The notes beneath the pieces were generated by a model. It made no database searches. It saw only the letters and a list, made by a program, of their open reading frames with translations, and was not told where the DNA came from. Below are positions 54,150-64,000 of a stretch of 64,000 nucleotides of DNA, in pieces (positions within the stretch are counted from its first letter, which is position 1; the number at the start of each line of letters is the position of its first letter). The stretch lies in contig NC_084803.1 of NCBI RefSeq assembly GCF_963583255.1, forward strand, positions 17,247,428-17,311,427. The letters run 5' to 3'. The DNA is from Pyrus communis (Eukaryota; Streptophyta; Magnoliopsida; Rosales; Rosaceae). The position numbers and the translations under genes are program-made.

Positions 54150-55717
54150 AGTTGATGAGCGCACTTGCACAACAAACAACCTTGGTGAATCAACTCTTGC
54201 AATGCACCGAGATCCAACGTGCCCTGGACGAGGTGTCCCTAAGTAGGACAAGGGCAGATAAACCTCTCCACCAGTGTCTAGGCAAGCAGCCCATCAACCA
54301 GCCACGATCCGAGCGTTCTGGTAGTTTACGCTCCCGCTTGGGTCTTTGGGATAACGTATATTTTCGTCTTATCGCACAGAGGAGCGTATATTCCCGATCA
54401 AGCCTATGGACGAGCATACGTTCACGGTTGAGGTCACATTCCAATTATCAACATGGACAACCTTCCAAGCGAAGTGTTTATTCATAACTAGGCTCGCAAA
54501 GAGTATTCTCCACCTCACATTGGAATAGGCAGCATGGCAAACGGAGAGAAGCAGTCATTCAATCCGACTTAAGTTCAACCGGCAACCTACGAGCAGCCCA
54601 TTCGCCTGCCAGGAATGTGCCACATGCATTGCAGCCGTGACATAGACGAGTCAAGCATAGAGAAAAGCGGCCTAAACCCATAGGTCACGACCAGGGGCAG
54701 CCGAAAGTTCTACTGCCCTAACAGAGGCAAATTCAAGAAGAAGTTAAGAGGTTCCTAAATGAACGTTTGCGCAATTTCCAACGTAACAAGGCTGCTGATG
54801 ATGTGCTTCAACGAGACATGACCAACATAAGCATGTCACCATTCACGAATGAGATCGAGTGAACAAATCCACCTCGTGGGTTCACTATGCCTCACTTCAT
54901 TTAGTATAAGGGAGACGAAGATCTAGATCAACATCTCAAGCACTATCGCAGTACCATGATCCTCTATAGGAACAACGATGCGCTTATGTGCAAAATTTTT
55001 GCCACAACTCTACAAGGCGAGGCGCAAAACTGGTTTTACACTCTACCGTCGCAGTCGATCCGAAGTTTCAACGAACTTTCCTTTGTTTTCACTAAGGAGT
55101 ATTCATCTAACCGCTCAATCAAAAGGGCATCCGACCATCTTTTCAGCATCGTAAAAGACCCTTGGGAGACAATTCGCAACTATATCAAAAGGTTCAAAGC
55201 GGAAAAGGCCAAGATTGTTGGCTGCAACGAAGACATAGCAACGGAAACATTCAAAAATAGGCTTCCCACCGAACATTGTTTATTCGGAAAACTGATTATG
55301 GGAGAAGAACTAATCCTAGTATCTTCATATGCTTTGGCATAAAAGCATGCACTATGGGACAATGTTAAGCAGTCTAACAAAAATGAGTCGAAAAAGAAGC
55401 ATATGGAACATTCCTAGACCAGAGAAGACTCAGCGCTTGAAACATTCACAAAGTTCACAGTTCCAATCGGCCAAATTCTTCGCAAGCTCAAGAACGAACT
55501 TTGGTTGGAACTGCCGTCACCCATGAAAGGCGATCTTACCAGGCTGGATCATACAAAGTATTGCTCATTCCATCAAGGACTGGGCCATACTCCCAACGGT
55601 TGCCTGAACTGGAAGAAGTACCTTGAGAAGCTGACAAATGAGGGCCGATGCGACGAGTATCTTGACAGGTCAACAAAACGGCTTACACAAGCAGGGGAAG
55701 TCTCCATCACCCCCTGA
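54150..55717 (+). pseudogene. Retrotransposon gag gene with in-frame stops
   Basis: The plus-strand reading has a leader part (LMSALAQQTTLVNQLLQ), an Arg/Ser-rich stretch, then a gag core (DEDLDQHLKHYRSTMILYRN, QGEAQNWFYTLPSQSI, FTKEYSSNRSIKRASDHLF, IRNYIKRFKAE). A knuckle-like CSFHQGLGHTPNGC lies near 55.58 kb, followed by YLEKLTNEGRCDEYLD. Stops at about 54859, 54903, 55340 and 55414 interrupt it. The order is normal for plant gypsy gag. No pol follows. Confidence 0.8.
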
Positions 55718-55933
55718 ACCTCGTTTGGTTTTTTTTTTCCAAATAAGTTCGAGGTCTCAAGCAGCTCGACGAACAAGGCTTCACAAGCTGAAGATTATCC
55801 AGTTTGTTATGCAGTTTCTACCTTCCGGTATAGTTGATTTATTTCTTTATTCTCAATGAAGATTCGAGAAGTTATTCATAAGCCTGGCTCAACTGCTGCC
55901 CACAACAACTGCTAAAAACCCTTTCTGGGTCTG

Positions 55934-56140
55934 CTCTCCAGTGCGAGAGGATAAACTAATTGCTCTTCAGTGCGAAAGGGTAAACCAATTCCCCGACATC
56001 TATATGGGTCTACTCTCCAGTGCGAAAGGATAAACTAATTGCTCTCCAGTGTGAGAGGGTAAACTAATGGCTCTCCAGTGCGAAAGGGTAAACTAATTCC
56101 CCGACATCCATCTGGGTAAACTCTCCAGTGCGAGAAGGCC
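55934..56140 (+). repeat. Higher-order tandem repeat in the gypsy element's 3' region
   Basis: Six copies of CTCTCCAGTGCGAGAGG-type units start at about 55934, 55963, 56013, 56042, 56071 and 56121. Spacings of 29 and 50 form a larger period of about 108 bp. CCCCGACATC.AT.TGGGT marks the 50-bp spacer (about 55991 and 56100). It is noncoding. Confidence 0.85.
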
Positions 56141-57861
56141 ATATAGCTTAAAAGATCGAATGCTTAAAGATCAACTAGGTAGCAAATGGTCAGGGGGCAG
56201 CAACCATTTTTGCACTTAACAGTTCACTCATTTGACACTTCATCTTTAGCAGCTCTGATCTTGGCAGCTTTATCCTTGACTGCTCTATCTACGGCAGCTA
56301 AGAAATCTAACTCAAACAGTTTCCTCATTTTTGGCAAGCAGCCCAGACATGGCAACCCAAACCGTTGCCCATGCCATGCCACTTCCTCGGCGTATGCCAA
56401 GCCAATCCTTGGCTTCAATCAAGCCGAACAGCATAAGTAATGGCCCCTGCCACACCACCTCCTTGGCCTATTACAAATCGACTCCTGGCCCCTGCTAGCC
56501 GATGTGTCGCACCACCCGACGGCTGCCCCGTGGCAGCACTTCCCAAGAAGAAAACAAGGAGAATTAAGTGTTCCTTACATCGGTGCGGCGCGAAGAAGAC
56601 GAATAAAGCAACGAAAGACAGTCATTTGCACGGGCAAGTGTAGAAGATTGCTAGGGGAGGGGGAACAAATATCTTTTAAGCTTTCTCTCTCTTGTAAGGT
56701 AGAATAAATCGCTCTCCAAAGTTGATTTAACAATCCACTTAAGGTGGACTTAAATAGGCTTTGAGAGAAATTTATTTCCTTTTCCTAGAAGGATCTAATT
56801 TCATATTAAAGAGGGAATCTACATCAAAATAGGAAGCAGTCTTAAGTTTTCTAGAGCAAGAAGATCTTTACACCTGCTGCCCTTTCCTACGAGCAGCTCA
56901 GCAGGTGTAGGGGCATTTTTGGAGCCAAAAATAATCAAGAGGCGACACGTGGATTTTTAGGTGAAAAGGACAAAATTACCCTCGAGACACACCGGGTTTC
57001 CTACACGCGAGCAATGGAGAATCATCCATCAACCGAGTCAAAAGTGCCCAAAATAGGTAGCAAGTTCAAATTTATCTCATCCATCTTTACTTCATATCCT
57101 CTGCAAGGAAATCATTCCATAACCTTCAAAACCTTCTCTATAAATTAAATTAATTAGGCTAATTAATGGATTAATTCCTAATTAATCCATTAATCACCAA
57201 ATTAATCACCATTACACCCCAAAAAACATCCAAGGGCCGGCCATGCTCTATAAATGGGACTCCATTTTCTTTGAAAGGGGAGGTCCACACTCTTGTAACT
57301 CCAAACACTTTTTCTCTATAAATTCGAACTTTGGTATCGGAGGTTCTTCGGCCAAAGCCCCCCCATTCATCGTGGGCACGTGAGACTCTTGGCTTTCACC
57401 TAAAGTGTTAATTGTTTTGTAGGTGCAATTTTGTCCAAGATCAAGAAGGTGGAAATTTGCATCCACAGTACGAACTGAAAATACCAAAAATTCAGTACCC
57501 CAAAATCGAAACGAAATCGAAAAATTCGGAATGGACACCGTTATGAAATGTCGATTTGTCCGTTGAAAGCGTACCAGACCGAAATTATATATATATAAAA
57601 TAGAAATATATAAGATCTGGAATGAATATAGATGTCGGATTTGGTTGAAATTTAATCTCAACTGTTGAATCCAAACCAACACATCTATCTCGACCTCACC
57701 TCACTTTGCTAACGACCCTCGGCCCTTTTATCTATGATTCTCTATATCTATGTCCTCTGTCCTATTCTCCGTCTTCGAATTATATGGTGGCACCACACAT
57801 GCGCACCACACCACAGTGGGCAGTGACCAGTGACCACACGACTCTCGAGACTCCTCTGTTA

Positions 57862-58873
57862 CGGGGTGTAGTCAAACTCGGATTTAAAAAGATTTTAAAA
57901 GACTTTAAAATCCTAATGTAGTCAATTAAAAGATTTTAAAGGATTTTAGAATCCATTCAAATCTAGGTATAGTCAATTAAAAGATTTTAAAGGATTTTAA
58001 AATCCATCCAAATATAAGTGTATTAAAAAAAATTAAGATTTTAGAGGATTTCAATAAGTTGTGGATTTTGTGGGATTTGAGAGCAAAAAGTATATATAAC
58101 GAAGACTAAAAAGAATCCAACCTCACCCCCTACGATTTCAAATCCTTCCACCACAATCCATTCAAATTCTTTAAAATCCATATGAATTTTGTAGGAGTCT
58201 TTAATCCTCTTAAATCCTATAAAATCTATCACTTTTAAAAGACTTTAGAATCTTGGTGAAGTCAATTAGGATTTTTAAAAGATTATATTTAAATATAGGG
58301 GTAGTCAATTAAAGGATTTCGAAAGACTTTGGAATCCTTGTGTGGTCAGCTAGGATTTTAAAGGATTTTTATAGAGTCCGTGCAAATCTACAGGTATTAA
58401 AAAAAATCATAGATTTTGAAGGATTTCCTTAAATAAGAGATTTTATAGGATTTAAGAATGAATGGTAAGTATAACAAAATTCTACCTCCAACCCTAAGAT
58501 TTCTTTTCAACCCCTCACTTTCTTTTTCTCTCTCCTTACACTGCAACTCGAGGTTTCCTTCTCACTCTTTATTTTCTCTAAGAAACCCATCCTTCCTTCC
58601 TCCTGACATCTCAACCACCCACCCCCATCCTCTCAATATACAATCAATATACCATTGTACACGATCGTATACAAAGATAGCAAAGTTGATCATACCTTTG
58701 AAGATAGGACTTGAAGAAGGCAAGAGAGGGGGTGTGGATAATTGAAGGGTTTGAGTTGCATTTGTTGATGGACTCTTTCATTTTCCCTACCTTTGCAACA
58801 TCCATTCTTCTCTCACATTTGCTGATGGACTCCTTCATTTTTCCTACATTTGCATCATCCATTCCTCTCTCTC

Positions 58874-58920
<47 letters not shown>

Positions 58921-59301
58921 AGGAATCACTTCTTAGAAAAAGTCAAAAGCCGAAAGCGCTTTCATGAATGAATGATTATGGTGGAAGGTTTCTGCCGTGG
59001 GGGACCATGGACATGGAGGATAGGGGGGTTACTTGGGAGAACTGGGTATAGTTCTTCATTTACTTTCAAGTTTAATCTTATTTTTTATTTAAAAATAAAT
59101 TTTAAAATGGCAAGAGAGTCTCTCAAAATCCATTCAAATCTTTAGTCAAAGTCCATAAGAATTCTTTCAAATCTTTAATCAAAATCCATAAGAATCCTTA
59201 AAAATTCATTTGAAAGTTGTAAGGATTATACAATCCTTTGAAATTTGTCACTTAAAAAAGTCTTTTAAAATCCTATGAAATCCAAATTGACTACACTCCC
59301 C
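57862..59301. mobile_element. PIF/Harbinger-like element, 1.44 kb, inverted relative of the 18.1 kb copy
   Basis: Ends GGGGTGTAGTCAA and TTGACTACACTCCCC are inverted. The inner block from about 58450 to 58990 is the reverse complement of 18430-18930, sharing the GATCGTATACAA segment, the pentuplet-rich leader AACCACCCACCCCCATCC, and a (CT)n/(GA)n microsatellite. Flanks are TTAC and TAGT, so the target duplication is not clean. Extra copies of the subterminal phrase GTCAATTAAA.GATTTTAAA make it longer than the 18.1 kb copy. No transposase seen. Confidence 0.75.
58866..58915 (+). repeat. (CT)n microsatellite
   Basis: An almost perfect CT run of about 45 bp inside the inverted Harbinger-like element. 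The sister element carries a shorter (GA)n at about 18498-18522 in the same relative place. Confidence 0.9.
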
Positions 59302-59308
59302 TAGTATT

Positions 59309-59470
59309 AGGGTTGTATTCATCTTTACTTGGAAGTGAGAAGTGAAAGGTCTTAGGTTCGATTCTCGCCAATGACAAATTTAAACCACATTAATTGGCTA
59401 CTAATGTGAGGCTAAGTCCATTCCCTCTCCTCCCTTTAATGTAGATAATATCGTTTGTTAAAAAAATTGC
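59309..59470 (+). mobile_element. SINE-like element with Pol III B-box
   Basis: About 160 bp. A B-box-like GGTTCGATTCTCGCC near 59353, then AACCACATTAATTGG, GTGAGGCTAAG, CTCTCCTCCCTTTAATGTAG and an ending TTTGTTAAAAAAA. The 3' half recurs at 29.9 kb, split there by the solo LTR. An A box is not obvious, so the tRNA-derived assignment is inference. Confidence 0.55.
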
Positions 59471-60841
59471 AAAAGAGATGAGGCCTATTGCAAAAGAGAT
59501 GAGGCCTAAATCACAACAACACCCGAAACAGAAAATCAAAAATGAAGCCCATAAACGTTTGACATCACAAAAATTCACATTGAGGTTCCATTACTAATCG
59601 TATAAAATATCTACATGCGTCTAATTTCATAGGTGGCTAAGCTAAGAAAAATATTTATATTAATTAGTTGGCCACTAGAGTATCTAAACCCTTGACATAG
59701 TGTTAAAGCAATTGATCCTCTGGGTTCGATTCAGCCGAAATGTGACAATGAACTAAAAATCTACATCCTTAGTTAAAACACCCGAACTAAATTTTGAAGT
59801 TCAAAATAAATAAATTAATGACAATATCGATATAATTAGTAGTAAATTTTCAAAGTCTTTGAAACATTAACATGATATCACGACGATCCTTCTTTCAACT
59901 CGAATTGGAAAAAGAGATAAAAAAAACTGTGAAGCTCTAAGTTAAGATACGCAAATCAAATCCCTAAAATCCAAAATAAAAGAGGACATTCCACATGCAC
60001 CTACTATGATAGTCATCATGTTAAACCTGATCGCAGTAAATACTTCAGTTGAATGATTGAATTTATGAAAGAGAATAAACCTTTCATAGAATATCTCATC
60101 CCTACTAAGTGTATTGGTTGTTAGATTAGAATCAGTATTAGTGGGGTCACTGTCACTAGTTGTTAGATTAGAATGAGTATTAGTGGGGTCACTGTCACTA
60201 GTTGTTAGATTAGAATCAGTATTAATTAGTTAGGGATTACTATCATGTGAACTTTTTTAGGGTGCCCGAGAATACAACACAAAACACTAAATATCATGAC
60301 ATAATTGGTTATATTATTTTTTTAAGTTTTTAATCAATTATATTATTATATTTCGTGTGAACCATGTTCTTAGAACATTGAAAAGTCTATTCACTGTTAT
60401 GCACGAGACGGAAAAGAATAAACAAACAGTCTACAAGAAACTACCACGGTGGTCAGTAGTTGAAGATGAATTCTAGACTCTTGTTTCACATAGCACGTCC
60501 TCGGTTCTATTCTTGACGTTGTAAATCACAAGATAATGATCAGGATGAGGTTGAAATGCCCTGTGAGCTTTCTTGACCTCCGAAAAAATGAACTGCAATG
60601 GCGATGTCAACGATTGGTCCTTTTTAAAAAGAAAAGAAAAACAATCTGAAGAAGAAAAAGTCCGAGTTTGCTATACTCAGGAAAATCTCAATCAATTCAA
60701 AACTTTCTCGGCATCGTAAGAAGAACAAGTTACAAAAAAACCGACTGAAGGAAAAACAAAAACAAGCAATCCATATCTTTTACAATATTTTTCATTCAAA
60801 ACACCAGCAGTAATTAAATGACAAAAGTATTTAATCACCAG
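59471..60841. other. Intergenic region with a 42-bp tandem repeat
   Basis: No gene seen. It contains the 42-bp repeat at 60118-60231 and the probable 3' UTR of the small gene ending at 60842. Confidence 0.4.
60118..60231 (+). repeat. 42-bp tandem repeat, about 2.7 copies
   Basis: The unit TTGTTAGATTAGAATCAGTA followed by TTAGTGGGGTCACTGTCACT starts at 60118, 60160 and 60202. Only one substitution is visible between the first two copies, so it is recent. Confidence 0.9.
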
Positions 60842-61550
60842 CTAAAAAGGTGCTGAGACAATCTCCCTGGGTCCTCGTGGTCTTCTGTAATAATATTCCG
60901 AGTACTCAGGCTCCCCAACTGAAGCCATCATCATTTCATCACCACTTTGCTGGATCGAACTAACTACTGGCTCCAAACCCTGCATAATTAATAATAATTT
61001 AGTTAATTTAAATCTTGGTCTCTAATATTGTTATAAAATATTTATTCAAAAAATTATTGAAAGGGTTTTTTCAACCACAACAAACCTCTGTGAAAATGCG
61101 CATTGCTTCTTCTATATTCTTTGTATTCACCACATACTTAGCTGCCTCCTGCACGATATCACCGCACTTATAAATTACAAACCCATAAAAAGTAAGATAA
61201 TTTAAAAAAAAAAAAAAAAAAATTCAAACTCATAATTCCAATTTTCATTCCATATACTGTAGCAAAAAGGGATAAAGAAATGATCTTGTATTCGCCATAT
61301 AAAACCTCGTGTACTTTACTCTCTTCCTTCTGCTTAATACAAGAGTCTTATACGGTAAATAGTAAATCGTCCCGTTTTTGCCATCAGGAAAGAACTATTC
61401 TTGCCAAGGAGGAGCATATACGCATGTCTCAAAAACCCAGAAAAGAATTAACATAAGTACCCTTGCAAATTCAATTTGGTCCATTCCCAACGTTTTTGGC
61501 TCGGTTTCTATGGATGGTTTCCTATCAATCCGAATTGGTGCAGCCTCCAT
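60842..61550 (-). CDS. Small plant protein of unknown function, 3 exons
   Basis: Exons 61550-61461, 61148-61086 and 60979-60842 join in phase 0 (donors GTACTT and GTTTGT, acceptors GTGCAG and ATGCAG), giving 96 aa. I chose ATG 61550 (AAAATGGAG, strong context). An upstream in-frame ATG at 61586 has a poor context and would add 12 residues. The protein is hydrophilic with no signal or membrane segment. The middle is a likely helix (EFAREAAKYVVNTKNIEEAM). The tail is Tyr/Arg-rich (EPEYSEYYYRRPRGPRE). I do not recognise the family. The promoter has a TATAAA at about 61716-61722 and a cluster of ACGT motifs, pointing to bZIP/abscisic-acid or stress control. Confidence 0.78.
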
Positions 61551-61714
61551 TTTCTTAATAGTGAGAGAGACAAGACCGAAAGACATAGAGAGAGAAACAG
61601 AAAGATTTAGTGAAAGAAACAGAAATTTTCTTTTGCTTTCTGGGAGCTGGGAGACAGAAACAGAAGCGTAACGATTGATATCTGATGAAGAAAACGAAGT
61701 ATTGTGAAGGGAAG

Positions 61715-61724
61715 TGTTTATAAA
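61715..61724 (-). promoter_or_regulatory. TATA box of the small three-exon gene
   Basis: Minus-strand TTTTATAAAC about 165 bases upstream of ATG 61550. This leaves room for a CT-rich leader of roughly 130 bases. Confidence 0.6.
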
Positions 61725-61804
61725 AACTCTGCATTTTCATTTGGTAGGTCGTGACTCATTGACTGGTTGACCCCAGTGAGCCACTGCACGGATGAGCAAG
61801 ATCA

Positions 61805-61884
61805 CCACGTAACGTTACGTGGCCAGTAATACACCGCGAAATTCGAGTACGTGGCATTGGGAGCATGAGGTTGCCCCACGTGGC
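61805..61884. promoter_or_regulatory. ACGT (G-box/ABRE-type) cluster with an 18-bp palindrome
   Basis: CCACGTAACGTTACGTGG at 61805-61822 is a perfect 18-bp palindrome holding two ACGT cores around AACGTT. Further cores follow at 61849-61852 (TACGTGGC) and in CCACGTGG at 61877-61884, a palindromic G-box. The cluster lies about 90-170 bp upstream of the TATA box of the small gene. Such boxes are bound by bZIP factors (ABF/GBF) and mark ABA- or light-responsive promoters (established knowledge). Confidence 0.75.
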
Positions 61885-62380
61885 AGCTGTTGGTTACCTC
61901 CTCCTTATGCTGAAACTCTGGGATGGCCGTGATCCCCACATTTTTTTTCCAAATGGGGTAACTTATGGCGGTTTTCTTGGGGACACATGTCGGCGTGGAG
62001 AGATTTTTTTAATGTAATCATCACACGGTGTAGTATATCATGTATAATTATATAAATGGTATAATATGTGTGTTAAAAAGTTAATAACTTAAAAAATAAA
62101 AAATTTCATCAATTATATAAAAACACTTAGTATATCATTCGTATTTCCATCACACCTTAAAATTTCTCAACGTGGTGCTGCACCATACAGTGGCCAACCA
62201 GGGAGGACCACGAAGGCGTTTCGTTTGCCTCAAAAGTAACGGATTTGATTCAGGAATATAAGAATATATTCGATGGAAAGTTATAGCCACTTTATTTTTA
62301 AAATTTTTATTCGACTTATTTTCAATTATAACACGTGTGTTGTGATATCGTTGTTGTCAATAACTATCAAATAAATTTTT

Positions 62381-63916
62381 GGGTAAAATGTAAAAAACGA
62401 CTTTAATTATTAGTCTCACGACATTTTCATACTTCATTTTTTTAAAATGATAATATCATATCTTATCTTACGAATTTGTGTCAATGTCATACCTCTATCA
62501 GTTTTTCTGTTAATTTCTCAGTTAAATGCTGATGTGGCTTGATTCAGGATCCACTTTCTATTAAAAAAATAATAAAATATTATTAAAAACTAATAAAAAT
62601 CATTTAATATTATTTAAATATTAAAATGATAAAGAAAAGTTAAAAAAAAAAAAAAAACCAAACAAAACTTCCCCTCTGTGCGCCCTCTCTCTTCTCCCTC
62701 ATCCTCATCTCCATTCATCTTCTTCCTACCACCTGCTTCAACCCAGAAAAAAAGAAAAAAAAACACAAAACAAAACAAAACTTTGTCCCTCCCCCCCCCC
62801 CCCGGGCACCCTCTCTCTCCTCCCCCATCTTCATCTTCTTATTCCTACCTGCTGCAACCCAGAAAAAAATAAAAAATAAAAAAAACTTTGTCCCTTCCCC
62901 CTGCCCTCTCTCTTCTCCCCCATCTTCATCTTCTTTCCTCTTCTTCCCTCTATTTGTTGCAACCCGGGGAAAAGAAAAAAAAAAAAAACAAACAAACAAA
63001 CAAACAAAACTTAATACACAAAACTTTGTCCCTTCCCCCCTCCCTGCACCCTCCCTCTTCTCCCCCATCTTCATCTTCTTTCCTCTTCTTCCCCCTATCT
63101 GCTGCAACCCAGAAAAAAGAAAAGAAAAGAAAAGAAAAAAAAACGAATTGTCTTCCCTTGCACCCACCCTCGACACCCAACCTCGCACACACCATCTTCC
63201 CTCCTCTACACACCCCCCTCCTTAAATCCACACTCATTCCCCTCTTTTTCTCCGTGCCCATGTTCTCCACCTACGGAATCGGCCTAGCGAACGAGATTTG
63301 TTTTTGTTTTTGTTTTTTTTTTTCTTTTTCTTCATCCTCCTTCTTGTTCTTTCTAGGTTGCAGGGGGTTGGATTTTTTTTTTGGTGGGGGGGGGGGAATG
63401 AATTGGGTTGGGGTTTTATTTTTTATTTTTTTCTTCTTCTTCTTCTTCTTCTTCTTCCTCATTCTCCTTCTTCTTCTTCTTCTTCTTCTTCTTCTTCTTC
63501 TTCTTTGGGGGGGGTTGGGGGTTGATGGGTTTTCAAATTTTTTTTTTTTTTTGTTGAAGATTAAGGAGGGAAGAAGATGAAGATGGGGAGAGAGAGATGG
63601 GGGGAGGGGGGGTGGAAGGGACGAAAGGTTTTTTATTTTATTTTATTTTTTTTTAACCTTTCTTTATTATTTTAATATTTAAAAATATTAAATGATATTT
63701 TTTTTCAGTTTTTTTAATATTTTTTAAATTTTTTAATAGAAATTGGGGTCTGGATCAAGCCACGTCAGCATTTAACTGACAAATTAACGGCAGGCTAACG
63801 GAAGGTATAACATTGGCACAATTTCGTAAGATGAGGTATGATATTGTCAATTTTAAAAGATGAGGTATGAAAATGTCGTGAGACCAATAGTTGAGGTAGT
63901 TTTTTGTACTTTACCC
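62381..63916. mobile_element. MULE-type foldback element with long inverted ends, 1.54 kb
   Basis: The left end GGGTAAAATGTAAAAAACG and the right end TTTTTTGTACTTTACCC are inverted. The pairing extends roughly 200 bp (GTCTCACGACATTTTCATAC against GTATGAAAATGTCGTGAGAC). It is flanked by an exact 9-bp duplication TAAATTTTT (62372-62380 and 63917-63925), typical of Mutator-like elements. The inside is low complexity: four pyrimidine-rich tandem units, then poly-T, (TTC)n and G-rich runs. No transposase is present. The long proline/serine frames read through it (for example 62888-63580) are artefacts of the repeats. Confidence 0.85.
62664..63130 (+). repeat. Pyrimidine-rich tandem repeat, 4 units of about 107-137 bp
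   Basis: Each unit has AAACTTTGTCCC (or a variant), CCCTCTCTCTTCTCCCCCATC, TTCATCTTCTT, then CTGCAACCCAGAAAAA with an A-rich tail. Units start at about 62664, 62776, 62886 and 63020. A reverse-oriented partial copy lies near 63555-63620. It is inside the MULE-type foldback element. Confidence 0.8.
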
Positions 63917-64000
63917 TAAATTTTTTATAGAATGCTTTATAGCACAGAATATTGAATGGTCATACATTAATACATGTAAAAAATAAAGGGAATTGTTATT

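Larger units (their letters stand above)
52814..57467 (+). mobile_element. Non-autonomous Ty3/gypsy-type LTR element with gag but no pol, 4.65 kb
   Basis: LTRs 52814-53407 and 56918-57467 share GGCGACACGTGGATTTTTAGG and end ATCCACA. The element is flanked by an exact duplication GTACG (52809-52813 and 57468-57472). The left LTR is followed by AATTGGTGCTTTCATTGAG, a gypsy-type primer-binding region. A purine-rich tract (GTAGGGG) precedes the right LTR. The interior (about 3.5 kb) has gag only: an Ala/Gln/Pro-rich repeat part, an Arg/Ser-rich part, the gag core and a CCHC-like knuckle. There is no protease, reverse transcriptase, RNase H or integrase. It therefore depends on enzymes from another element (LARD-like). 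The right LTR has small deletions compared with the left. Confidence 0.9.

Noticed and set aside
55934..56140. CRISPR-like array of regularly spaced repeats
   Set aside because: Eukaryotic retroelement noncoding repeat. Spacers are themselves repeated, the spacing is uneven, and no cas genes are present.
59655..59765. Second B-box-like GGGTTCGATTC at about 59729 as a tRNA gene
   Set aside because: No cloverleaf could be built around it and no A box fits. At most a degraded SINE.
62888..63580. 230-residue frame and neighbouring Pro/Ser and Phe-rich frames at 62.7-63.6 kb
   Set aside because: Translations of CT-rich tandem repeats and homopolymer runs within the MULE-type element.

Overview
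This is a 64 kb stretch of plant nuclear DNA. It has GT-AG introns, 5'-UTR introns, plant-specific gene families, and many LTR retrotransposons, MITEs and microsatellites. The families and repeat types suggest a woody eudicot, plausibly Rosaceae (apple/pear type). That assignment is inference from general familiarity and not a search result. All CDS models were spliced by eye from GT-AG signals and reading-frame phase.

Layout. 0-4.4 kb: a complete PERK-type receptor kinase gene on the minus strand, eight coding exons plus a 5'-UTR intron. 5.5-29.8 kb: a family of four F-box genes, all on the minus strand. These are a decayed copy (5.5-7.05 kb), a two-exon copy whose first exon encodes an acidic Ser/Asp repeat domain (9.4-12.1 kb), and two very similar intact copies (13.1-14.2 and 27.8-28.9 kb) that duplicated together with their 5'-UTR exon and intron. 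The two intact copies are now separated by about 13 kb. That gap holds an LTR insertion inside the UTR intron of one copy, an element carrying a captured NPH3-like exon, a 1.1 kb Harbinger-like element, and a 7.3 kb decayed copia element with an hAT MITE nested in it. 29.9-36.8 kb: repeats only, namely a solo LTR inside a SINE-like repeat, MITEs, a copia 3' end, and a retroelement fragment with a plant-transposon-type ORF.

36.8-50.3 kb: four ordinary single-copy genes on the minus strand. They encode a plastid membrane protein, an acidic LRR (ANP32-like) protein, the plant-specific TFIIB relative pBrp, and a small DUF1195-like membrane protein whose last intron has filled with tandem repeats and a LINE fragment. 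50.5-59.5 kb: a MULE-type MITE, a frameshifted GTD-binding (myosin-binding) gene fragment, a non-autonomous gypsy element with gag but no pol, a second Harbinger-like element in inverted orientation, and a SINE. 60.8-61.6 kb: a small three-exon gene behind a cluster of ACGT (G-box/ABRE-type) motifs that includes an 18-bp perfect palindrome. 62.4-63.9 kb: a MULE-type foldback element full of pyrimidine-rich tandem repeats.

There is no operon-like cooperation. The only functional grouping is the F-box family. The best-supported structural results are exact target-site duplications: CCTTG (copia), AGGTT (LTR in the F-box UTR intron), GTACG (gypsy), TTA (Harbinger-like) and two 9-bp ones (MULE-type). 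They fix element boundaries to the base. I found no strong candidate for a wholly new system. The most distinctive protein-level observation is the acidic repeat domain spliced onto an F-box protein.
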